Shown: piece after piece, positions 1 to 5,850 of the stretch
How positions within the stretch are numbered: the first letter of the stretch is position 1
Layout: every line of letters starts with the position of its first letter
DNA from: JBAVEL01 sp049587715
Lineage (GTDB): Bacteria > Bacteroidota > Ignavibacteria > UBA10030 > UBA6906
DNA: 6,180 nt
Assembly: GCA_049587715.1 (NCBI GenBank)
Contig: JBAVEL010000023.1
Location: forward strand, 1-6,180
Direction: 5' to 3'
Position numbers and translations under genes: made by a program
Notes under the pieces: model-generated
What the model was told of the DNA's origin: nothing
Database searches by the model: none
The model's input: only the letters and a program-made list of their open reading frames with translations

Positions 1-1632
1 GTCGAGGCGCAGGCGGTGCCCGCGGTCGGCGACACGAATGTGGGCCGGTTCTTCACCCACCTCCGCTCGGGCACGGAGAAGGTGCTGGTCGTGCGGACGG
101 ACCTGTATACGGCCGAGATCTCCACCCGGGGAGGGCTGGTCCGGAAGTGGAACCTGACACGGTACAAGACCTGGGACGGGCATCCGGTTCCTATGGTGGA
201 GCGGGCTTCGGGCGGGGACTTCAGCATCCTGTTTGCCACCAGCGACGGGCGCCTGGTGAACACCCGGCACCTGTTCTTTGCATCGGATTTCCCGCCCGGC
301 CGGACCGTGACCCTCGCCGGAACGGATTCCCTGACCGTGGAGCTCCGCCTCCCGATCCCCGGGGGACGGAGCATCACGAAACGCCTGAGGTTCCGCAACG
401 GCCTCTATTCCTTTGCCGCCGACCTGGTGTTCCGGAACATGCGGGACGTGATCCCCGATCGCGAGTATCAGGTCCTCTGGGAGCGGGGAGTGCGGTTTGC
501 AGAGCACAACAGCGTGGATGAGGCCGGCTTTGCCAAGGCCTTTGCCTACTCGGGGGGGGAGCTCGCGGAATTCGAGGCGCCGGAGGGGGACAACCCCGCC
601 CCGACGGACAAGACGGGGGCGACGGAATGGGTGGCGGCCAGGAACAAGTACTTCGCGGCGGCCCTTCTGCCCGAGGAGGGGCGCGGCCGGGGCTATCTGC
701 TGGGAGGGGTCCGCTCCGCTCTCCCGGACAAGGGCATATCGGAGAGCTACTCCCTGGCCGTGAAGATGCCCCTGGGGGGGGCTCTGCAGGATTCGGGGCG
801 GCTGACGGTGTTTCTGGGCCCGCTGGATTTCGACGTGCTGAAGTCCTACGGCCGGGGGTTGGACCAGATGCTGAGTCTGGGCGCCGCCTGGATCATCCGG
901 CCCATCTCGGAATACGTGATGCTCCCCCTGTTTCAGTTTCTCCGCTGGATCATCCCGAACTTCGGCGTGGTCATCATTGTCTTTTCCCTCATCATCAAGG
1001 TGGTGCTGCATCCCCTGAGCAGGACCAGCATGCGTTCGATGAAGCGGATGCAGGCCCTCCAGCCGATGATGGAGGAGATCCGGAAGAAACACAAGGATGA
1101 CCCGCAGAAGATCAATCAGCAGGTGATGAACCTGTACAAGGAGTACGGAGTGAATCCCGCATCGGGATGCCTCCCCCTCCTGCTGCAGATGCCCATCCTG
1201 TTCGCGCTCTATGCCGTGTTCTCGTCGGCCATCGAGCTGCGGCAGGCGCCGTTTGTGTGGTGGATCACCGATCTCTCCATACCGGATGTCGTGACGCGGC
1301 TTCCCTTCGAGCTTCCCCTGTTCGGCATCAGGGCTGTCTCGGGTCTGGCGCTCCTGATGGGGGCGACGATGTTCATTCAGCAGAAGATGACCGTGACCGA
1401 TCCGCGCCAGCAGGCGATGGTCTGGATGATGCCCCTCATGATGACGCTGCTGTTCAACAATTTCCCCTCGGGGCTGAACCTCTACTACTTCGTGTTCAAT
1501 CTCCTCTCCATCCTCCAGCAGTTCTGGATCAACAAACAGCACGGGAGCGAGCCGCTGCGGAAAGCGGAGCCCAGGAAAAACCGGGGAGGGATCATGGGGA
1601 GGATCACGCGGGAGCTGCCCAAGCTGAAGTAG
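1..1632 (+). CDS. yidC: Membrane protein insertase YidC (Oxa1 family), 5'-partial
   Basis: YidC inserts and folds inner-membrane proteins, alone or with SecYEG. The frame is open from base 1 (543 codons plus TAG), so the true start lies upstream and the GTG at 16 is not a credible start. Missing are the N-terminal anchor helix and a short linker. Residues 1 to about 290 (numbered from base 1) are the periplasmic P1 domain, including DLYTAEISTRGG and WVAARNKYFAAAL. The Oxa1 core follows: a helix near 321-339 ending in VVLHPLSR, a charged cytoplasmic loop (MKRMQALQPMMEEIRKKHKD), NPASGCLPLLLQMPILFALY (385-404), a helix near 444-460, and FPSGLNLYYFVFN (488-500). The tail is basic, as expected for ribosome contact. 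The position matching E. coli Arg366 of the hydrophilic groove is Lys333 (codon 997-999). Arg codons are mostly CGG/CGC. Family identity is certain. Confidence 0.97.
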   Translation, partial: VEAQAVPAVGDTNVGRFFTHLRSGTEKVLVVRTDLYTAEISTRGGLVRKWNLTRYKTWDGHPVPMVERASGGDFSILFATSDGRLVNTRHLFFASDFPPGRTVTLAGTDSLTVELRLPIPGGRSITKRLRFRNGLYSFAADLVFRNMRDVIPDREYQVLWERGVRFAEHNSVDEAGFAKAFAYSGGELAEFEAPEGDNPAPTDKTGATEWVAARNKYFAAALLPEEGRGRGYLLGGVRSALPDKGISESYSLAVKMPLGGALQDSGRLTVFLGPLDFDVLKSYGRGLDQMLSLGAAWIIRPISEYVMLPLFQFLRWIIPNFGVVIIVFSLIIKVVLHPLSRTSMRSMKRMQALQPMMEEIRKKHKDDPQKINQQVMNLYKEYGVNPASGCLPLLLQMPILFALYAVFSSAIELRQAPFVWWITDLSIPDVVTRLPFELPLFGIRAVSGLALLMGATMFIQQKMTVTDPRQQAMVWMMPLMMTLLFNNFPSGLNLYYFVFNLLSILQQFWINKQHGSEPLRKAEPRKNRGGIMGRITRELPKLK

Positions 1633-1653
1633 GATGGAGCGCGGCCCCGCATC

Positions 1654-1683
1654 CGCCCCCGGGATCTGAGGGGGCGATCCTTT
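1654..1683 (+). terminator. Candidate intrinsic terminator after yidC
   Basis: A perfect 7-bp G/C stem (CGCCCCC at 1654-1660 with GGGGGCG at 1670-1676) closes a 9-nt loop and is followed by ATCCTTT. It lies about 21 bases past the yidC stop, where a terminator is expected. The T tract is short and broken, so efficiency is uncertain. In such GC-rich DNA a 7-bp G/C inverted repeat can also arise by chance. Confidence 0.4.
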
Positions 1684-1784
1684 CCCCGCGGAGCTCCGGT
1701 TGGTCAGAGAGCCGGCCGGGGTGCAGCGGATGGAACAGGGTCCGGCCGTTCCCACATAATCGGGGATTCACCTCCCCGCCTCCG

Positions 1785-1819
1785 GCGGCCCGCGGCATGC
1801 GCGCGGGCCGCTTCTGTTT
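1785..1819 (+). terminator. Strong GC hairpin with T-rich tail between yidC and mnmE
   Basis: A perfect 10-bp inverted repeat (GCGGCCCGCG at 1785-1794, CGCGGGCCGC at 1802-1811) encloses a 7-nt loop and runs straight into TTCTGTTT (1812-1819). This is a plausible plus-strand intrinsic terminator. The opposite strand has no T-run next to the stem, so it is not bidirectional. Only 47 bases separate its tail from the mnmE ATG. Either mnmE has a promoter in that small space, or the hairpin lies in the mnmE leader and acts as an attenuator or leaky terminator. Confidence 0.55.
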
Positions 1820-1840
1820 CCGGCCTCCGGCTTGATGCTC

Positions 1841-1846
1841 AGGAGG
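1841..1846 (+). promoter_or_regulatory. AGGAGG Shine-Dalgarno-like sequence, badly spaced for mnmE
   Basis: AGGAGG is a full anti-SD match, but it ends 20 bases before the mnmE ATG at 1867, too far for normal use. It is well spaced (4 bases) for a TTG at 1851, yet that frame is not the MnmE frame and reads as an Arg-rich shadow. In the mnmE frame a TAA at 1855-1857 rules out any start upstream of it. It may be a chance match, a standby site, or part of an 11-codon reading frame (1835-1870) that ends on the mnmE start. Confidence 0.3.
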
Positions 1847-1866
1847 CAAATTGGTAAGTTTCCCCG

Positions 1867-3216
1867 ATGAGCTCACCCACCGGCGACACCATCGCGGCCG
1901 TCGCCACCCCCGCGGGCAACGGCGCTCTTTCCATCATCCGAATCAGCGGCCCCGCCTCCCTGTCGGTGGCAGACCGCGTGTTCCGGGGGACCCGGCCTCT
2001 GTCGGGAGCGGCCGGATTCACCCTCCATCAGGGCGTCATTGTGGACCCCGACGGCGGCGTCCTGGACGAAGTCCTGGTGTCTGTCTACAGGGGCCCCCGC
2101 TCCTATACAGGAGAGGACTCCGTGGAGATTACCTGCCATGGCGGCATGCTTGTCACGCGGAGTGTCCTGGAGGCGGTTCTGGCATCGGGGGCCCGCCAGG
2201 CGGGGCCCGGGGAGTTCACCCGGAGGGCGTTTCTCGGCGGACGCATAAGCCTGACCCAGGCCGAGGCGGTGATGGACCTGATCTCGGCCAGGGGCGAGCG
2301 GGCCCGCAGGCAATCCGTGAGGCAGCTCAGGGGAGAGACCGGGCGTGCGCTGGAGAGGATGCGCTCCGCCCTGGTGCGCCTCTGCGGCCTTCTCGAGCTG
2401 GAGCTGGATTTCTCAGAGGATGATCCGGAAGCAGTTCCCAGGGACGAGGTAAAGGCGGGAGTGGTGTCTGCCATAGAGGAGTGCAGGCGCCTTGAGGCAT
2501 CGTACGAGAGGGCGCGCCTGGAGAGGGACGGAATCAGGGTGGCCATCACAGGAGCCCCGAATGCCGGGAAGTCGAGCATATTCAACAGGTTGCTCTCAGA
2601 AGACAGAGCCATAGTACATCCTGTTCCCGGAACCACAAGGGACACCCTAGAGGGGGATCTCAGCATAGAGGGAATACCGGTCAGGCTCACAGATACCGCG
2701 GGCCTGAGGGAGTCTGAGGATCCGGTGGAAGCGGAGGGAATAAGAAGAGCCAGGGAAGCCGTGGAATCGGCGGATCTGGTTATCGCCGTGGAAGAACCAG
2801 GTAATACGGGTAGTACATATAAATCGGGCGAGGTTTCGAAGCCAACTATTCGGGTTGTGAACAAGATAGATCTTGATCCGAAACTCAGGCCTGGTCAGGA
2901 TTCCGGGCATGTGTATGTGTCTGCACTCATGGGAGATGGGTTTGAGTCCCTCAGGCGCTCCATGGCTGAGTTCCTCCTCCCTGCCGGGAATATGCATGGT
3001 GAGAGTACGATAACGAGTCTCAGGCACCTGGAAGCGATCCGGAGGGCTGAGTATTCCCTCGAGGCGTGCATGGTCAGCATAGGGCAGAATCTGCCGAGCG
3101 AGTTCATTGCATTGGACCTCAGGAGAGCGGCTGAGAGCATAGGAGAGATCACGGGGGCAGTCACATCGGAAGAGGTCCTGAATGCTATTTTCGAGAGATT
3201 CTGCATAGGGAAGTGA
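1867..3216 (+). CDS. mnmE: tRNA modification GTPase MnmE (TrmE)
   Basis: MnmE is a K+-activated GTPase that works with MnmG in the cytoplasm to add (carboxymethyl)aminomethyl groups to C5 of wobble U34 in a subset of tRNAs, using a methylene-tetrahydrofolate-derived carbon. The 449 residues are full length (E. coli 454). The N-terminal folate-binding domain opens with DTIAAVATPAGNGALSIIRISG. The G domain shows G1 GAPNAGKSS (229-237, with Asn232 matching the K+-ligand Asn226 of E. coli), G2 TTRDT (256-260), G3 DTAG (276-279), a Glu288 matching catalytic E. coli Glu282, G4 NKID (332-335), and a G5-like SAL. The C-terminus is the hallmark FCIGK (445-449) with its Cys. ATG 1867 is chosen because a TAA at 1855 blocks anything upstream and the family N-terminus begins here. 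No good Shine-Dalgarno sits at the right distance. Arg codons change from CGN to AGR inside the gene near 2270. mnmG starts 4 bp after the stop. Confidence 0.97.
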   Translation: MSSPTGDTIAAVATPAGNGALSIIRISGPASLSVADRVFRGTRPLSGAAGFTLHQGVIVDPDGGVLDEVLVSVYRGPRSYTGEDSVEITCHGGMLVTRSVLEAVLASGARQAGPGEFTRRAFLGGRISLTQAEAVMDLISARGERARRQSVRQLRGETGRALERMRSALVRLCGLLELELDFSEDDPEAVPRDEVKAGVVSAIEECRRLEASYERARLERDGIRVAITGAPNAGKSSIFNRLLSEDRAIVHPVPGTTRDTLEGDLSIEGIPVRLTDTAGLRESEDPVEAEGIRRAREAVESADLVIAVEEPGNTGSTYKSGEVSKPTIRVVNKIDLDPKLRPGQDSGHVYVSALMGDGFESLRRSMAEFLLPAGNMHGESTITSLRHLEAIRRAEYSLEACMVSIGQNLPSEFIALDLRRAAESIGEITGAVTSEEVLNAIFERFCIGK

Positions 3217-3223
3217 GAAGGTG
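3217..3223 (+). promoter_or_regulatory. Ribosome-binding site favouring the GTG at 3230 for mnmG
   Basis: GAAGGTG differs by one base from the canonical GGAGGTG and lies 6 bases before the GTG at 3230. For the upstream GTG at 3221 it would overlap the start codon, leaving only a weaker AGGG (3207-3210) about 10 bases away. This slightly favours initiation at 3230, but both starts remain possible. Confidence 0.4.
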
Positions 3224-5128
3224 TTCCACGTGCAACACAAGAAGCCGTATGCGGACTATGACGTGGTTGTGGTTGGCGGTGGTCACGCCGGCGTAGAGGC
3301 AGCCCTTGCCGCTTCACGCATGGGGTGCAGGACGGGGCTGTTCACATTGGATCCGCGCGCGATCGGGCGGATGTCATGCAATCCCGCCATAGGCGGAACC
3401 GCAAAGGGACAACTCGTGAGGGAGATAGATGCCCTTGGCGGCGAGATGGGGCGTCTGGCCGACACGACAGGTATTCATTTCAGGATGCTGAACAAATCCA
3501 AGGGGCCTGCCGTCTGGTCCCCACGATGCCAGAGTGACAGGGAGTGGTACTCACGGGAGGCCGGGAGGGTGGTTTCGCGACAGGAGGGCCTTGGAGTTGT
3601 GATGGATTCCGTGGATATCCTGGGGATGATTGATGGGGAGGTCGCCTGGATAGTGACCGGATCGGGGGCCAGAGCAAGATGCAGGGCCGCGATCGTATGC
3701 ACGGGGACATTCCTGAATGCGGTCATGTTTACGGGGCTCGTGCCCTCCCCGGGCGGGAGGTTTGGAGAGGGGGCCTCAACAGAGCTGACGAAGTCCATAT
3801 TGGGGATAGGTCTCAAGGTCGGACGTCTGAAGACCGGGACCCCGCCCAGGATTGCATACAATACGATAGACTTCGGGCTGACCATACCCCAGGATCCCGA
3901 CAGGGAGCCCTTCCCGTTTTCACATGAAACACTCTCCATCCAGAACCCACAGATACCGATGTTTCTGACTCACACGAACGAGGAGACTCACTCGGTCCTC
4001 CGGGAGGGATTTGGAGAGTCGCCTCTCTTTACGGGGGCGATCGCAGGGGTGGGGCCAAGGTATTGCCCATCCGTAGAGGACAAAGTAAGGAGATTCCCTC
4101 ACAGGGAAGGGCACCAGATATTCCTTGAAAGGGAGGGGTATGGGTCTCCTGTGGCCTATTTGAATGGTTTTTCCACGAGTCTTCCGGCACCCATCCAGGA
4201 AAAGGCAATCAGGACGATCCCCGGGCTGGGAAATGCTGTGATGACGAGGCCGGGCTATGCTGTGGAGTACGATTATGTGCTTCCACATCAGCTCAAACAC
4301 ACATTGGAGGTAAAGGGTGTGCGGGGGCTCTTCCTGGCAGGCCAGATAAACGGGACAAGCGGATACGAGGAGGCCGCCGGCCAAGGCCTGTTGGCGGGCA
4401 TCAATGCGGCCCTCATGTGCCGTGACGAGCCGCCATTCCTACTCGGGAGGGAGGAATCGTATATCGGAGTGATGGTGGACGACCTTATCAACAAGGGCAC
4501 CGATGAACCGTACAGGATATTCACATCCAGGGCGGAGTACCGGCTCCTCCTCAGGTATGACAATGCAGATTCAAGGCTCATGAGGCGGGGGAGATCCGTC
4601 GGGCTTATCGGGTCTCATGCGGTGGATACCCTGGAGAAGAAGGAGGAGCTCATTCGAGAGGGTTCCAGGTACCTTTCCAGAACATGGGCAAAACCTGATC
4701 AGGTTAACGGCGTTCTGGAGTATTCGGGCGTTCAATGGATAGCAGAGCCCGAGACACTCGCCAAGCTTCTCAGGAGACCCGGAGTCTCTCTGGACAATCT
4801 CATGAAGGCCGATCCGGCCAGGTCGGAACCGGTGTTGAACAACCTGCGGAGGTTCAGGGGAGGCCTCCAGAGACTTGAAACCGAGGTGAAATACGAGGGG
4901 TACCTCCTCAGGCAGGAGGAGGAGGTGCGGGCATTCAGAAGGAGTGAGACTACGGGAATACCGGAAGATTTCGACTTCGACGGGGTGACCTCATTCAGCA
5001 GCGAGGCCAGGGAGAAGCTCTCAAAAACGAGGCCGAGGTCAGTTGGGCAGGCATCCAGGATTCCGGGCGTGACCCCGGCAGATATTTCGATTCTGATGGT
5101 GGCGGTTTCGAAAGAGGGTTCCACGTGA
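3221..5128 (+). CDS. mnmG: tRNA U34 carboxymethylaminomethyl-modifying enzyme MnmG (GidA)
   Basis: MnmG is the FAD/NADH-dependent partner of MnmE in wobble U34 modification of tRNA. The 635 residues match the usual length (E. coli 629). Visible are the Rossmann FAD motif VVVVGGGHAG (15-24), MSCNPAIGG with Cys53 (E. coli Cys47), NKSKGPAVWSPR (91-102), GRLKTGTPPR (201-210), and GVGPRYCPSVEDK with Cys282 (E. coli Cys277). Further on come LAGQINGTSGYEEAAGQGLLAG, EPYRIFTSRAEYRLLLR, and a C-terminal MnmE-binding domain with VKYEGYLLRQ and GQASRIPGVTPADIS. Trp at position 99, where E. coli has Arg, resembles Bacteroidota/Chlorobi proteins. The start may be GTG 3221 (MFHVQHKK) or GTG 3230 (MQHKK, better Shine-Dalgarno). 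The conserved fold starts only at residue 12, so homology cannot decide. parS-like sites overlap both gene ends. About three quarters of Arg codons are AGG/AGA, unlike yidC, rsmG and murQ. The stop overlaps the rsmG start by 4 bp. Confidence 0.97.
   Translation: MFHVQHKKPYADYDVVVVGGGHAGVEAALAASRMGCRTGLFTLDPRAIGRMSCNPAIGGTAKGQLVREIDALGGEMGRLADTTGIHFRMLNKSKGPAVWSPRCQSDREWYSREAGRVVSRQEGLGVVMDSVDILGMIDGEVAWIVTGSGARARCRAAIVCTGTFLNAVMFTGLVPSPGGRFGEGASTELTKSILGIGLKVGRLKTGTPPRIAYNTIDFGLTIPQDPDREPFPFSHETLSIQNPQIPMFLTHTNEETHSVLREGFGESPLFTGAIAGVGPRYCPSVEDKVRRFPHREGHQIFLEREGYGSPVAYLNGFSTSLPAPIQEKAIRTIPGLGNAVMTRPGYAVEYDYVLPHQLKHTLEVKGVRGLFLAGQINGTSGYEEAAGQGLLAGINAALMCRDEPPFLLGREESYIGVMVDDLINKGTDEPYRIFTSRAEYRLLLRYDNADSRLMRRGRSVGLIGSHAVDTLEKKEELIREGSRYLSRTWAKPDQVNGVLEYSGVQWIAEPETLAKLLRRPGVSLDNLMKADPARSEPVLNNLRRFRGGLQRLETEVKYEGYLLRQEEEVRAFRRSETTGIPEDFDFDGVTSFSSEAREKLSKTRPRSVGQASRIPGVTPADISILMVAVSKEGST
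3222..3237 (+). promoter_or_regulatory. parS-like ParB-binding site at the start of mnmG
   Basis: TGTTCCACGTGCAACA matches the conserved bacterial parS consensus TGTTNCACGTGAAACA at every specified base but one (C at 3233 for A). It lies in an 18-bp near-perfect palindrome (3221-3238, 8 of 9 pairs). The one unpaired position corresponds to the N of the consensus and its partner. ParB nucleates on parS to organise and segregate the origin region, and parS sites commonly lie near oriC, often in this gene cluster. The site overlaps both candidate GTG starts of mnmG (3221 and 3230). ParB is not encoded in the window, so function is inferred from the motif and its location. Confidence 0.75.
5114..5118 (+). 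promoter_or_regulatory. Ribosome-binding site supporting the GTG start of rsmG
   Basis: GAGGG inside the last codons of mnmG precedes the GTG at 5125 by 6 bases, a standard spacing. Together with the GTGA overlap of rsmG start and mnmG stop, it supports translational coupling. The alternative ATG at 5188 has no comparable sequence at the right distance. Confidence 0.45.
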
Positions 5129-5132
5129 AACC
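5117..5132 (+). promoter_or_regulatory. parS-like ParB-binding site at the mnmG/rsmG junction
   Basis: GGTTCCACGTGAAACC agrees with parS (TGTTNCACGTGAAACA) at all inner 14 positions and differs only at the two outermost bases. Those two changes are complementary, so the palindrome extends to 18 bp (5116-5133, 8 of 9 pairs). It contains the last codons of mnmG, its TGA and the rsmG GTG. With the site at 3222-3237 it gives two parS-like sequences 1895 bp apart, the only two CACGTG hexamers I found in the window. Confidence 0.75.
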
Positions 5133-5850
5133 CTCCGGCGAATGTCGGCCGGACATCGGGCCCGAGTGGGCCATTGGTGTGTGCTCAATGAACGGACTAA
5201 ATCTGGAGCGCACAGCAGCAGCCATTCTACGCGCCTATGCAGATTCATTGCTGGCTGAGAATGAGAAGGTGAACCTGGTCTCAAGGAGCACGGCTCGAAA
5301 TATCTGGTCTAACCATATTATCCACTCTCTCTCAATTCTCTTTGTTCTGGACATACCGCCCATGCTGTCTGTTCTGGACCTCGGGACGGGCGGAGGGCTC
5401 CCCGGGATACCTCTTGCCATCGTGCGGCCGGACATACGGGTTACTCTGTTGGATTCCATCGGAAAGAAGGTCCGCGCCGTGGAACGGATGCTCGAGGAGG
5501 TGGGGATAGGGAACGCCCGCGTGGTGCATGGAAGGGCGGAGGATCCGGCCATACAGAAGGCACTCGGGGGGGAATTCGATCTTGTGGTTGCCCGGGCAGT
5601 GGCCCCCCTCAAGGATCTCATCCGATGGTCCCATCCACTGGTGCGGAGAGAGAGGGGGGCGTCCTTCCGGGCCGGCCGGATCACATTGGCGGCTCCCTGC
5701 CTGGCGGCCATGAAGGGGGGAGACCTGGAGGCGGAGCTGGTTGCGTGGAGGGGGAGCGGCGGACCCCGGACGGAGGTTCTGGGGGTGCAGTTCCGCGGCA
5801 TGGAAGAGGCCGCCCTGACCGACAAGAAGATCATCATGGTGGAGCTATGA
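5125..5850 (+). CDS. rsmG: 16S rRNA (guanine-N7)-methyltransferase RsmG (GidB)
   Basis: RsmG transfers a methyl group from S-adenosylmethionine to N7 of a 16S rRNA guanine in the 530 loop (G527 in E. coli). Its loss is linked to low-level streptomycin resistance in several bacteria. Residues numbered from GTG 5125: an N-terminal helical part with ENEKVNLVS (45-53) and NHIIHSLS (63-70), SAM motif I VLDLGTGGGLPGIPLAIV (83-100), LLDSIGKKVRAVE (108-120), VARAVAPLKDL (155-165), and AAMKGGDLEAEL (194-205). GTG 5125 is chosen for its Shine-Dalgarno and the GTGA overlap with mnmG. It gives 241 residues, with an N-terminus about 10 longer than E. coli or B. subtilis. ATG 5188 would give 220, about 10 shorter. 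GTG 5179 lies between. The segment around 174-192 is about a dozen residues longer than the usual loop before the KG motif. The stop overlaps the murQ start (ATGA). Confidence 0.93.
   Translation: MKPSGECRPDIGPEWAIGVCSMNGLNLERTAAAILRAYADSLLAENEKVNLVSRSTARNIWSNHIIHSLSILFVLDIPPMLSVLDLGTGGGLPGIPLAIVRPDIRVTLLDSIGKKVRAVERMLEEVGIGNARVVHGRAEDPAIQKALGGEFDLVVARAVAPLKDLIRWSHPLVRRERGASFRAGRITLAAPCLAAMKGGDLEAELVAWRGSGGPRTEVLGVQFRGMEEAALTDKKIIMVEL

Noticed and set aside
774..781. G homopolymers (for example eight G at 774-781, seven near 554-560, others near 5567 and 5655) as possible frameshift or G-quadruplex sites
   Set aside because: The reading frames continue correctly with conserved motifs on both sides, and single G-runs do not make a quadruplex. 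They matter only as places where base calls could be checked.
1713..1748. CGGCCGG / CCGGCCG inverted repeat with a 22-nt loop upstream of mnmE
   Set aside because: The arms are short and low in complexity, the loop is long, and no T-tract follows. It is expected by chance in such GC-rich sequence.
1851..2423. 190-codon frame starting at TTG 1851 just after AGGAGG
   Set aside because: It overlaps mnmE in another frame, has an Arg/Gly/Pro-rich composition typical of a GC-rich shadow, and shows no recognisable domain. MnmE itself is unmistakable in the other frame.
2103..2864. Long minus-strand open frame (253 codons) across mnmE
   Set aside because: It is Ser/Arg-rich, antisense to a well-conserved gene, and has no domain signature. 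It is explained by the codon composition of the plus strand.
3916..3931. Third, degenerate parS-like sequence (GTTTTCACATGAAACA) inside mnmG
   Set aside because: It has three mismatches to parS, one of them in the central CACGTG core that ParB needs, and it codes for FSHET in a normal MnmG segment. The intact right half-site is probably chance.
5318..5326. DnaA-box-like TTATCCACT (8 of 9 to TTATCCACA)
   Set aside because: It is a single near-match within the conserved HIIHSL coding segment of rsmG, with no cluster of boxes or AT-rich unwinding region in the window. It is not evidence for oriC here.
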